A stretch of DNA of 64,000 bases from Chamaelirium japonicum (lineage: Eukaryota; Streptophyta; Magnoliopsida; Liliales; Melanthiaceae), in NCBI GenBank assembly GCA_947650365.1, contig OX393549.1, positions 26,244,709-26,308,708 on the forward strand, written 5' to 3'. Positions 1 through 10,773 of this stretch are shown here, piece after piece. Within the stretch, counting starts at the first letter, position 1. Each line of letters begins with the position of its first letter. Below the pieces are notes generated by a model that was not told the DNA's origin, did not search any database, and saw nothing but the letters and a program-made list of their open reading frames with translations. A program made the position numbers and the translations under genes.

Positions 1-113
1 GTTTTACCCTGGGTATATGAGTTTCACTGGCTGTCATTTTTGCCTCACGCTTCCAAAATTTTTCGAAGTCCAGACTTTTTGCTCCCGATTTCTGCTTTTG
101 CTCGATCGATCAG

Positions 114-2812
114 ATGGCGTCTTCTGGAAGTTCGAAGAAGTCAGGCGGTGTCCCTTCGAAGAGGAAAGGGAAGGAGATTGTTGAGGTTCCATCCCCTCCG
201 AAGGGTCGAGGTAAGGGCAAGGCCGTGCTTGCCGAACTTGGGCAGCTGGGAAAAAGGCATCAAGGGGTTGGGTTTGCTTCAGCGCCATCGAGGCCAGAGC
301 ATATCCCTAAAGTAAAGTTTGCTCTGGGCCCACTCATGTCTTTGTCAGAGGAAACTGAGTACGTGTACAATACTGGTGGCGAGTTCACAGATTCAAAAAG
401 GAAGAAGTGGCAGACATTGCTCTCTTTCTTCACCGAAGGGAGGGTGCAACCTTCGCTCCCCAGCATTCAGACTGCATTCGGCATCGACAAGAAGACCGTC
501 TTCACCAGCTTTGCTAGTAACGAAAAGGTTATGGGAACCATTGTGACTATCGGCCAACTCAACTGCGGCCTGCGTCTTCCGTTGCCACCCTTTGCGGCAA
601 GATTACTGAACACTTTTGGCCTCTGCCCGGGGCAGGTCACGGGGAACGCCTGGCGAATTATCTACGCATTCTGCCGCGTGGAGTCGGATTTCCAGGAAGA
701 CTTGAAGGCGTGCTACTCCAGCATCCCAGAAGGTGAAGATGCTCGGATCGAGCTTGGATATTTTTTCTTCCACTATCGATGGGCTTACAGAAGGGACAGC
801 CCGTTCTACAACTTGACCGGTGTATCTCCGCTGCGCCCATTAACTGATACAGTCCCTTCGGACAAATTATACACTGATTGGCCCATCTCTGTTACCGGCG
901 CATGGACACCCGTCTCAGTGCCTGATACCCCCCGAGGCGAAGTGCATGACGCAGTGAAGATGTACTGCGAGGGGGGCATCTTCGCCTGGACCTCTGAGAG
1001 GGCTGGAGCTATTGATAATTTATTTCTCGAGTTGACCTGCGGGACTAGGTCATGGAAACAGTTCTCCAACTGCCCCGTGAGATATGGCAAGGCCAATCTC
1101 CTCCATCGATCAAAAGATAGATACGAGGACAATGAAGTCCTATATTCTGACTATGAGGAGGACCCCCATTCGGGTAAGATTATCCGGAAGGTTCGGGCCG
1201 AGAAGAAAATCTATACCGCAAGGCGCCGATTGCCTACCGTGGATGAGAAGCTGGTGATCCAAAGAGGCCCAGCGAAGAAGAAGAGAAAAACCCTCATCAA
1301 GCAAAAGGAAGATGAAGACCAAGGGAAAAAAAATGAAGATGAAGAAGAAGAAAAGAAGGGGAGCGTCGAGGAAGACGAAGAAACAGAGAATGTCAGCCAT
1401 GACAACTGTGGTAATGACGAAGACGAGGATGGGAACGGCGAGAATGATCTGTCTTCCACCCCCTCTGGTGGAGATGGTGAGAACGGGGGTGGTGAGGAAG
1501 AAATTCCTCCCACCCCCACTGGTGGTGCAACAGGGGAAGACTCAATTCCTATTCCCATTGACGAGGTTAAAGCCCGTCAAATGGAGGAAATTCTCGACAT
1601 AGAAGGTGATGGCCCAAAGGCGGTTCCCACCTACAAGTTTGATGAATTGAAGAAGCCGCTGCGCTTCAAAATAAAATTGTCGAGGAGTGGTGGGGTTGGA
1701 AGCAACCCCACACCCCTCGATCAAATTCCACCTGAAGTACCCCGACTCGAAGGAGCGACGACGAGCGGGGGTATAGAGGTTGAGCAACCCCCACCCCCCT
1801 CTCGGTCTCTGGCTGAGGAGGTGGCTGCTATGGCGGCGGGACTCGTCCAGCCAGGCGGGCCACAGGAAGAAAGAGTCTCACCTCCCCGGGATGCTCCCTC
1901 CCCTATCCATTTGGAGAGGGAAAATCGCGTGGGCGATGGAGCTACTCAACCTCAGCCAACGCCGGCCCCTATTCAGGAGAAATCGACCCCTCAGGGTGGT
2001 TCCGATCGCCGAAAGGGTAAGGAGCCAAGGGTTGAAGCCTCAGGTAATTGTACTAACTTGCCTTGATTTTCTTGCCTCTGAAGATTGGAAATAATCCAAC
2101 ACTTTGATCTTTCGTGTTGATTGCAGGTGCGCCTGTTGGCTCGACCCCGAAGATGAAGAGTTTGGGTGATGTTGACATTAACCACCCCACATCCGTGATC
2201 CGGAAACTCTGCAATCTTCCAGGGGCTACTCTGAATGAAGCTTTCGACAGGCTCGAACTGGTGGTAAGTGCATCTTGCTCGACCGATTATCTGAATTGCA
2301 TCTTCAGAATAATTCTAACTCTTTTGTTCTTTTTGCAGAATTCAGCAGTTTTGAATGTCGCGACCAAGCTCTCCATGAAGGCGGGAGCCAAAGAAGCTTC
2401 AGCTGAAGTCTCCCGCTTATCTGCCGCACTGGAGGTCGTAAGCGAGGAGAGGGATAAGCTGAGGGAGGCTCTATCCTCAAAGAAGGAGGCATTGAAGGCC
2501 AAGACCGAGGCCCTTCGCAAGGAGAAGTTGGAGAGCAAGGGCTGGCAGAATGGATACGAGGCCCGGGGTCACGAGCTTGAAGATTTGAAGAAGCGATTCT
2601 TCAGGATCGAGAACTTGAGCTTCGATCGTGCTGCTCGAATAAAGGAGCTGGAGGCTCAACTTGCTTCTTCAGCAGAGACTCATAAGAAGGAGCTGGAGCA
2701 TATGCGGAGTGAGTGCAAGAGCTACAGGGAAACAGCTAAGAAGGCAGCAGAAGCGCTCAGGGTCCATGTAACCAGTGTCCGATCCTCTAAGGCATCAGTG
2801 GCCAAGCCTTGA
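114..2812 (+). CDS. Antisense gene of the Tat-type element (putative gypsy-type transposon domain protein)
   Basis: This long plus-strand coding region lies opposite to gag-pol, between integrase and the missing 3' LTR. The N-terminal 250 residues contain LPLPPFAARLLNTFGL followed by GNAWRIIYAF, the pattern of the plant 'putative gypsy type transposon' domain (Pfam PF04195). A long acidic, low-complexity middle with KKKRK-like basic clusters follows, and the C-terminal third is a strong coiled coil (LSAALEVVSEERDKLREAL onward). Two stretches look like GT-AG introns: 2044-2126 (starts GTAATTG, ends TTGATTGCAG) and 2264-2338 (starts GTAAGTG, ends TTTTTGCAG). I chose the ATG at 114 because the following MASSGSSKK reads straight into the domain. 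Extra antisense genes are known in Tat elements, but their function is unknown. Confidence 0.75.
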
Positions 2813-2989
2813 GACTTTTTCTTCCTTTTAGTTGTTGTGCTTGTAAACTCTTGATATGTAGTAGCTTGCTCCTGTACTTGTCACATTTTTTATAATAATA
2901 GAAATCTCTTTGGTGTTTAAAAATTGGATGTCTCTTGAGTTGAATGTCTTTGAATCTTATGTTCTGGATAGCATTAGCATAGATATAAT

Positions 2990-3390
2990 CTTTTGAATAT
3001 AAGGGATCGAGTCGCAACTTGATTACCCAAACTTGTTTAACTTGAAATTTGAATTTGAATCCATGCAACACTTGTATGTAAGGGGTTGAGTCGCAACTCA
3101 AGCACCCAAACTTATTGCAACTTGAAAATTGAAACTTGAATTCGTGTAACACTTGAATGTGAGGGGTTGAGTCGCAACTCAAGCACCCAAACTTGTTAGA
3201 CGATATAGAAATTGATTGAAATTGAACATTGAAACTTGAAGGTCAGTTTAACATTTGCTAGTAATGGGTTGAGTCGCAACTCTAACACCCAAACTTGTTA
3301 AAAGACTTGGTAACTTGAATATGGTCAGTTTTTAACATTTGCTAGTAAGGGGTTGAGTCACAACTCTAACACCCAAACTTGTTAAAAGAC
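2990..3390. repeat. Five-copy hairpin-bearing repeat between convergent genes
   Basis: The motif GGGTTGAGTCGCAACTC, followed by ACCCAAACTTGTT, recurs five times at about 80-100 bp spacing (near 3003, 3082, 3163, 3266 and 3348). In the second and third copies TTGAGT-CGCA-ACTCAA is a perfect 6-bp stem with a 4-nt loop (3086-3101 and 3167-3182). The block separates the 3' end of the antisense gene (2812) from the 3' end of pol (3494), so the two transcripts converge on it. A role in ending or processing transcripts is inference. The remaining bases of 2813-3490 are AT-rich with no gene. Confidence 0.7.
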
Positions 3391-3493
3391 CTGGTAACTT
3401 GAATTTGAAGCTGCTTTAGAACTTGAATTGAAAAGCTGAACACTTGCACATTTGAACATTTGAAAGAGAACTTTATTCATCACAGAATTTACA

Positions 3494-6400
3494 TCATGGG
3501 TAGAACATCTTGAGGTGTCTGGAATTCCAAGCTCGAGGCAATCTATCTCCTTCTGGTGTGACCAGTCTGTAAGAACCTTTGCCTCCTATTGATTCGACGA
3601 TATATGGACCTTCCCAGTTGGGAGCAAGCTTCCCACTGCTGTGTTCTTTGGTGTTGTAGAAAACTGCTCTGAGAACTAGGCTGCCCACTGGGAACTGTCT
3701 CTTGTAGATTTTCTTATCGTAGGCTCTTTTGATCTTCTGTTGGTACTTGGCCACACGAAGTGATGCTTGATCTCGTAATTCTTCGGAGAAGTCTAGATCA
3801 TTGATCCGAAGTTCTTCATTGTTTCCTTCTTCAACTGCTTTGGTCTTCAAAGTACTTGATATATTTTCTGTTGGGAGTACTGCTTCCGATCCATATGTTA
3901 GACGAAAGGGTGAGAACCCTGTTGATCTTCTCGGAGTTGTGCGATACCCCCAAAGAATTTCAGGTAGGACTTGCTCCCACAATCCTTTCTTGTCGTTGAG
4001 TTTCTTCTTGAGTATACCAAGTATGGCTCTATTTGAGGCTTCAGCTTGGCCATTGCATTGAGGATATCTTGGAGTTGAATAGAATAGCTTGATACCGTTG
4101 TTGAGACAGAACTCTCGAAACTTGTCGGAGTCAAACTGAGCTCCATTGTCAGCAACAAGAATTTGAGGTGTACCAAACCTTGAGAAGATGTTGCGCCGAA
4201 TGAATTTGATCACTTCGTCGTCAGTCTCTCGGAAGAGGGGCACAGCTTCAACCCATTTGGTGAAATAATCCGTGGCCAGCAGTAGATACTTCTTCTTGCT
4301 TGGAGTTGGAGGGAAATGACCCAAGAAATCTAACCCCCATTGATGGAATGGCCAGGGACTTGATAGTTGATGAAGCTCATCTGCAGGGAGATGGATAGCT
4401 CGAGCATGTCTTTGGCATGGCTCACATCTTTGAACAACATGTTGAGCATCCTTTGCCATTATTGGCCAGTAGTACCCTTGTAGCTTCGTCTTGGTTTCAA
4501 GAGATCTCCCTCCCGAATGATTTCCGCAAGTTCCAGAGTGGATATCAATCAGGATTGCCTGTGCTTGCTCAGGACCAAGGCATTTGAGTAACATCCCATT
4601 GTGAGATTTGAAATACAGATCTTCTCCTTGAATAGTGTAGCAGGGAAGCTTCCTTTGAAGTCTTCGGGCTTGATTTGGATCTTCGGGCATTTTGCCATGT
4701 TTGAAGAAATCAAAGATTGATCGTCTCCAGTCTTTAGGCTCATTTGTAATAGTAGTGAGGTTCAATGCGAGTTGATCTCCACCCCCAGATCTCTTTGTAG
4801 TAGCAAGGATCTGTTGATCGGGGATGGTCTTGGGCACTTCTTGATAATCGATTTGTATTTTCCTTCCTCCGAGTGAGTCTCCAAGAACTGAGGCGGCATT
4901 GGCTAAGGCATCTGCTTCTCGGTTCTCTGCTCTGGGGATTTGAATGAATTCAGCGCCAATAAAACGTTGTTGAAGACGTCGTACTAAGGCTAAGTAGAGT
5001 TGCATTCTTTCTTCGCGAGCTGTGTACTCTCCATTGATTTGCCTTATGATCAATTGGGAGTCGCTGTAGACGATAATTCGATCTACCCCCAGGGATTTTG
5101 CCATCTCGAGTCCAGAAATGAGTGCTTCGTATTCGGCTTCGTTGTTGGTGGCAGTGAATCCGAGGAGAGTGGCCTTCTGGAGATGATCAAGTTCGGGGGA
5201 TATCAACACTATCCCAGTTCCCGAACCGATCGAACTTGAAGCTCCATCAGTATATAGCTTCTATGGAGGAGTTGCAGCAATAGCTTCGAGACTTGGATCA
5301 ATTCTTGTTGCAAGATTGATTGGAGTATTGTCCTCATCTTCTAAGCGCATGTCGACATCTTCTTCCCAAATGATGGGGTCTTCAACTGGGAAGTCAGCTA
5401 GAAAATCAGCAATAGTTTGGCCTTTGATAGAAGTACGAGATTCAAACTGAATTCCCAAAGCACTCATTTCGATCACCCATTTGGTCATTCGACCAGCTCG
5501 ACCAGCTTTGTCAATAATATCTTTGAGCGAGTGCTCTGAAATGACTGTGATCTGGTGGGAGACGAAGTATGGTTGGAGACGACGCGATGCAGTGAGCAAG
5601 GCCAGGAAGACCTTCTCAGTTTTTGAGTAGCGAGTTTCAGCTGGAAGGAGAGTATGGCTGATGTAGTAGACTGGATGTTCGACGCCTTCACTTCTACTGA
5701 CTAAGACCGCGCTGATTGCTTGATCGGTCACGGCCAGGTAGAGCCACAAGTCTTCTTTTGGCAATGGAGCAATCAGGATAGGAGTTTGCACCAGATATTT
5801 CTTGATGCTTTGAAATGCTTCTTCACAAGTTGGACTCCACCCTGAAGTATCCGCCTTTCGTAGTTTGTCGAAGAGGGGTTTGCATTTGTCGAAAGATTTT
5901 GAGATGAACCGATTGAGGGCAGTAAGTCTTCCAGTAAGTCGCTGTACCTCCTTTCGATTGGTAGGTGATGGCATGTCGAGGATAGCTCGAATTTGATCGG
6001 GATTGGCTTCAATACCCCTCCTGGTCACAAGATGACCCAGGAATTTACCAGATTGAACACCGAAGGCGCACTTGGCTGGATTGAGCTTCATACGATATTT
6101 TCGAAGAACTTAAAAGGTTTCCGCCAGATCAGAAAGATGCTTGCTTCGCACGGAGCTCTTGGTAAGGAGATCATCGACGTAGACTTTGACGTTGCGACCG
6201 ATCTGGTCTTTGAACATCTTTGTGACTAACCTTTAATAGGTAGATCCAGCATTTTTGAGGCCGAACGGCATTACATTGTAGCAGTAGAGACCTCGGCTAG
6301 TCACGAAGCAAGTCTTCTCTTGATCGTCTGGATGAAGTGGAATTTGATTATATCCAGAATACCCATCCATGAAAGACAATAGCTCATGGCCAGCAGTAGC

Positions 6401-7648
6401 ATCGACGAGTCTATCGATTCTTGGCATGGGGAATGGGTCTTTGGGGCAAGCCTTGTTGAGGTTGGTGAAGTCGATGCAGACTCTGACTTTCCCATTTTTC
6501 TTTGGAATAGCAACTATGTTAGAGATCCAGGTAGGATACTCTACTTTACGGATGAAGCCTGCTGCGAGTAGCTTGGTGATTTCTTCTTGAACAGCAACTT
6601 GCAGCTCTGGTCGGATGGTGCGTTGTTTTTGCTTAACAGGTTTCACCTCTTCCTTGATCGCAAGTCGGTGACAAGCGTCATCCGGATTGATACCAGGCAT
6701 GTCTTCGAAACACCAGGCGAAGACGTCGATATTGGACTGGAGGAAAGATACCATGTCTTGCGCTTCTGCGTCGCTAAGACCGGTACCAATAAATGTTTGT
6801 CGAGGGAGATCTCCACTGCCAATATTGATAGGGATGATTTCTTCAATTGAAGGTGATGTTTCCTATTCGATTGGTGGAGGTTCGGACAGCGAAATCTCCT
6901 TTGATTGCTATTTGGAAGAGGGACCAGCTTCATCTCACGGCCGCTTTGGAGGAGCAATGTTGATCTTTCGATCTGTCTTAGCCACAGCAGCCTCACAAGA
7001 CCTTCCAGCTTGCTGATCACCTCGAATGCAGACAATGCCTTCCCCAGTTGCAAACTTGAGTAATTGATGATAAGAAGAAGAGATGGCATTGATCTGGTGG
7101 AGGAATGGTCGCCCGAGGATGGCGTTATAGCTGGATACTCCTTCGACAATTGCGAACCTCACTGAGACTCGAGTCTCTCGGCTGAGGTCCAGAGTGAATC
7201 TTGATTTGCCCACCGTGATGCTTTGTTCGCCGTTAAAGCCAGTGATCACGGTTGGGACGACGTCGAGGCTTTGATATTTATGTCCCAGACATTTGAAGCA
7301 GTCTGAGAACATAATATCGATAGAACTCCCGGTGTCGATGAGGATCCGATTGACGGTGCTTCCGTCGATGACGAGTTTCAAAACCAGGGGGTCTCGATGT
7401 GGAGTATGAACTCCTTGAAGATCAGTGTCGTTGAAGACGATGGATGGCCAAGCAAGACCTTCGATGGGCTTCTCGATCCAGGTATCTTCTTTATTTGTAG
7501 TAGATCGAACATGGAAGATGCGCCGAATTTGCCGATCGACTTCTTTCCCGGTCACTGCTTGGTTGTGCAATGATCCATGAATACCAAAGACATTGGCATT
7601 CACAGAGATAGGTTGCCGGTCAGAGGAGATTTGATGTATCCAACACAC
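3494..7648 (-). pseudogene. pol: G1 pol remains: protease, RT, RNase H, second RNase H, integrase
   Basis: Reading leftward from about 7650, domains appear in Tat order. An aspartic protease has LIDTGSS near 7330. The reverse transcriptase has VCIDFTNLNKACPKD and YNVMPFGLKNAG. A Ty3 RNase H follows, then a second, archaeal-type RNase H-like domain with EAEYEALISGLEMAK and YSDSQLIIRQINGEY. The integrase has the HHCC region (CEPCQRHA), the catalytic-core motifs WGLDFLG, VADNGAQFDS and PQCNGQAEASNRAI, and a C-terminal domain near 3500. The polyprotein would cut gag-pol, copy RNA into DNA and insert it. It is a fossil with roughly four breaks in its reading frame. It lies directly downstream of gag on the same strand. 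Confidence 0.92.
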
Positions 7649-7714
7649 TTCTTTCCCCTTTGCAGAGGTTCGACGTTGATCGTGCCCGTTGTTGACGAAT
7701 TCTTGAAGGTGGCC

Positions 7715-9376
7715 CTATCGCAGTAAGTCTTCAAGATGGAACTTCAACCGATAGCATCGATCAGTAGAGTGACCGTGACTTCGATGGAATTCGCAGTAGA
7801 CTGTTTTGTCTGGTGTGAATTTGGAGTTTGGCTGAAGAGGATTGGGCCTCCGAAGATACTCGTCGTGTTGAATGCGGTCGAGTATTTGTTCGACTGGTAA
7901 ATTCCACTCAGTAAAAGTGGTCTTTGTCGGAGATCGACGCCCATCATTCTTTGATCGCTTGTTGGCTGGAGGGGCTGCTGCCTCAGTATTGTGGGCCTTA
8001 GCAGCATACTTTGGAGCTTCTCTCTCAGCGGGTCTTCGTTTTGTTTCTCGCCCTTTTCGAGCGACTTGATCGTCTTCGACCTCGATCTCTCTCTGGATTC
8101 GATCGAACATAGCTCCCAGAGAAGGAGGGGGATTACGGATGAAGTCGTTGTAGATATGCAGATCGAAGCGGAGAGCGTTCTGGAAAGCCAACATGATGGC
8201 TTCATCGTCCAGATGTCTTCCAGAGAGGGCAGCATGCTCGTTGCGAAATCTCCTAGTGAAACTTCGGAGAGTCTCGTCAGCACCCATCCTTAGCCGATAG
8301 AGAGAGTCAAGTTTCTTCTCAGGCTTCAGATTGAGCTGATAATGCTGCACAAATAGTTTGGCCAAAACATCGAACTGGGTGATGGACCCAGCTCGGAGAT
8401 TATGATACCAGTCGAGCGACGGTTCATCTAGACTTCCTGCGAAGGTGCGGCAGAGCACATTGTTTTCTTCTTCATGCGGTGTTAAGGCTTGCTTGAAGGC
8501 AAGGATGTGGAGAGTAGGATCTCCTCTGATGCAGTTGAATTTGGGGAGGATTGGAGTTCTCCATCCCCTTGGAAATGTTGTCTCAAAGAGACTTCGATGT
8601 AGAGGTCCGGCAGAAGAATAGCCATCCCTGCGACCATGTCCTCGGATTAGAAGTGGGTCAAGAGGCAAGATCGCAAGGTCTTGCTCGCGCATTGTAATAT
8701 TTGCCGGTTGAAGTCGATGTCGGAGGTCCGATCCAAGCCCACGCTGAAGTGGAATGGAAGGGGAAACTCGACTCTTTGAAGGAGCGCCTTTCATTTGGTG
8801 CCTCCTTGGTATGTTGAGTTTTGAAGGTGTCCTCTTGTCGCAGTTGCGGCCAGAAGACGATTGGGAAGACTCGTCTTCGAGGCGATCCCAAACACTTTGC
8901 TTCCAGGGGGTAGCAAAGGGAGTTGGATCACGTCGAATCCTCTCGAGGGCAGTAGTACCCATTGACCTTCGTTGTTCGGAGTGGATGGAATGTCGAGGAA
9001 GATCGACTCTCTCGCTTGTGGAGGGGATTGGAAGAGCGATTCCAGCCTCGGAGGCTGCCTTCTTCAGAGCATCCCTCTCAGCAGTGAGGGTGGCATTTTG
9101 TTTTGCCAATTGAAGCAGCTGGAAGTCGACTGCAGAGATTTGGTAGGTCGATGGAGGGTCTTCAGCAGGAGCGGGTGTTGTTTGCCCAATCGACTGTCGC
9201 GCGGGGTGGGCGATAGGTCGATCGACAGATTTGCCACTCCCTGAACGAACCCCCATCTCGGGGATAGCAAGGGGCTGTCCGAAGTTGAGCCTTTGACTCA
9301 TTGAACGAGTCTCAGGACGAGGTTGTTGTTGAGTGTTACTTCCTTCTGGTTGACCTTGATGTTTTGTCCTCGCCAT
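7715..9376 (-). CDS. gag: G1 Gag, capsid/nucleocapsid polyprotein
   Basis: A 553-residue open frame starts at ATG 9376, about 130 bp past the primer-binding site. The first ~250 residues are polar and low in complexity. The capsid-like retrotrans_gag region follows, with FNCIRGDPTLHILAFKQAL, LDWYHNLRAGSI and LDSLYRLRMGADETLRSF. Near residue 525 sits a zinc-knuckle variant, C-x2-H-x4-H-x4-C (CEFHRSHGHSTDRC), typical of Tat-lineage Gag. Gag would package the element RNA into particles. The frame looks whole, unlike the pol downstream. The protease region begins about 70 bp further on. Confidence 0.88.
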   Translation of the reverse strand: MARTKHQGQPEGSNTQQQPRPETRSMSQRLNFGQPLAIPEMGVRSGSGKSVDRPIAHPARQSIGQTTPAPAEDPPSTYQISAVDFQLLQLAKQNATLTAERDALKKAASEAGIALPIPSTSERVDLPRHSIHSEQRRSMGTTALERIRRDPTPFATPWKQSVWDRLEDESSQSSSGRNCDKRTPSKLNIPRRHQMKGAPSKSRVSPSIPLQRGLGSDLRHRLQPANITMREQDLAILPLDPLLIRGHGRRDGYSSAGPLHRSLFETTFPRGWRTPILPKFNCIRGDPTLHILAFKQALTPHEEENNVLCRTFAGSLDEPSLDWYHNLRAGSITQFDVLAKLFVQHYQLNLKPEKKLDSLYRLRMGADETLRSFTRRFRNEHAALSGRHLDDEAIMLAFQNALRFDLHIYNDFIRNPPPSLGAMFDRIQREIEVEDDQVARKGRETKRRPAEREAPKYAAKAHNTEAAAPPANKRSKNDGRRSPTKTTFTEWNLPVEQILDRIQHDEYLRRPNPLQPNSKFTPDKTVYCEFHRSHGHSTDRCYRLKFHLEDLLR

Positions 9377-9510
9377 TCAGAGAGCGAAAGGTGCAACGAG
9401 AGTGCCGTTCAGTTGTATGATCAACCGAGAGGGCGAGGAAGTTTGACTATCAAGATCAGTTGTAGGTTCAACCGATCAAGTAGTAACGGAGAGTTGGACT
9501 TTTTGATCGG

Positions 9511-9528
9511 ATCCCACAGACGGCGCCA
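9511..9528 (-). other. G1 primer-binding site
   Basis: The minus strand reads TGGCGCCGTCTGTGGGAT three bases inside the LTR end. The TGGCGCCGT start is the usual plant Ty3 pattern complementary to the 3' end of tRNA-Asp. The match beyond nine bases is imperfect, so the tRNA assignment is tentative. Confidence 0.75.
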
Positions 9529-9931
9529 AACTGTGAGGGAAAATCTTCGTGCCGACCCGAAGACTCTCGCAGCACCAGTCAATTGGAGTTGAAGTTGACG
9601 TCGAAGATCGTTGGTCGATCTGTTGATTGAAGTTGAAGCCTTTTGATATGTCAATAGAAAGAGATATGCAATCAGAGAGTAGACACGAGAGGTGATCTCG
9701 GAGTTCAGCCGAAGCCTACGTCTCCGTGCTATAGGGAGCAACCCGAATTCACTAACACTTATGTCAAAGTGATCTCGACAGGCCGAGTATCACTAGAAAC
9801 ACTCTGATCTCTTCGAAGGAGAGAAGAAGATCAAAGAGAGATGGTAGATGGGAAGTCAGAAATCTCAGAGCTCTGGTTTTAGAACTGAGAGTTCGATCTC
9901 AGATTCGATCCTTTTACATTCGAAGGCTCTG

Positions 9932-9940
9932 CTATTTATA
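9932..9940 (-). promoter_or_regulatory. TATA box of the G1 LTR
   Basis: The minus strand reads TATAAATAG in a context (CCTATAAATAGCAGAGCC) shared with the solo LTR at 46593-46601. This is the likely core promoter for the element's RNA. Confidence 0.6.
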
Positions 9941-10067
9941 GGCTTCTCTGGGAGGAATTCCGGGGTAAATGGCGGTTTCTGCTGTTGTATTTGGGGATTC
10001 TTCAGGTAAAGCTGGCGGGCCCCGCTACCGTCTTCTGGGGGATTCCACAGACTCGTAGACCTATCGG

Positions 10068-10220
10068 ACAGGGCCGATGGGTCCCGCGGTGGTCCTCGTG
10101 GACCCACCAGGCAGGGCTGGTGGGTCCCGTGGTAGTCTTCGTGGTCCCACCAGGCAGGTCCGGTGGGTCCCGTGGTAGTCTTCGTGGTCCCACCAGGCAG
10201 GGCCGGTGGGTCCCGTGGTA
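10068..10220 (-). repeat. 43-bp GC-rich minisatellite in the G1 LTR, about 4 units
   Basis: The unit reads GGTGGGTCCCGTGGTAGTC on the plus strand, continuing TTCGTGGTCCCACCAGGCAG. Each unit holds GGTGGG...CCCACC inverted arms. It lies upstream of the TATA box in U3. The solo LTR of the same family has about 11 units. Confidence 0.85.
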
Positions 10221-10253
10221 GTTGGTAAACTTCTGCCAAAATTTGCACCCACA

Positions 10254-10759
10254 AGTGACATGCTGATGCAACGCCAGCCGGGTAACCCAGTACACCGTGG
10301 TTTTGGATCACTGTATCCGGATCTTCACACATTGGTGCGCCAAAGCACCACACAACTGGTTAGTCCACCATACATGGTTCCTCAGGGTTTAGGACTGTTT
10401 TACCCTAAGCAGAAACATGGTTTAGTGCACCGGTGTCTGCTCACCGATCTGTGCACCGTGTTAGTTTTGCCACAGACACTGTGCCTGGTAATGACCGTGG
10501 TGGAGACACCCACGCTCTGTCATCCCAACAGCTTATCCTGATAGGGCGACCAACCCTAATCAGAGCTGCGAACGTATTTAGGTTACATGGGACCAGTCCC
10601 TTGAGTCTCCCACTTAAGTGGATTACCATGTAGCCATGGCTCTCTGTTCTGTAATCAGAACACGTACTAAGGTACGTACCAATATGCAATCCTATACTAT
10701 CAACCATACATAGCTAAACTATAGGTTTTTACGAGCTGTAGACCTCATCAATTCTATCA
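10254..10759 (-). repeat. Left LTR remnant of copia 1
   Basis: These bases align with 17958-18468 of the right LTR from AGTGACATGCTGATGC to CATCAATTCTA. By eye about 5% of positions differ. The rest of this LTR is on the far side of the G1 insertion. Confidence 0.9.
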
Positions 10760-10773
10760 AACTCCCACTAGGT

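Larger units (their letters stand above)
1..10253 (-). mobile_element. Ty3/gypsy LTR retrotransposon G1 (Tat lineage), cut by window start
   Basis: On the minus strand the order is LTR (9532-10253), primer-binding site, gag, then pol with protease, reverse transcriptase, RNase H, a second RNase H-like domain and integrase. An opposite-strand gene follows before the 3' LTR, which lies outside the window. A second RNase H-like domain before integrase together with an extra antisense gene is typical of the plant Tat lineage (RIRE2/Retand/Grande-like). The element is inserted in the LTR of copia 1: the uninterrupted copy of that LTR reads across the junction at 17957/17958. The right flank begins AGTGA, the likely target duplication, whose partner is out of view. 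The coding part is broken, with several breaks in pol. Confidence 0.93.
9532..10253 (-). repeat. G1 5' LTR
   Basis: This 722-bp LTR has TG...CA ends: on the minus strand it starts TGTGGGTGCAAATTTTGG and ends GATTTTCCCTCACA. It matches the solo LTR at 45990-47020 from end to end apart from an internal minisatellite (4 units here against 11 there). It contains a TATA box and is followed directly by the primer-binding site. Confidence 0.93.

Noticed and set aside
114-2812. Ordinary host gene next to a retrotransposon
   Set aside because: The PF04195-like domain and the position between integrase and the 3' LTR match known antisense genes of Tat elements.
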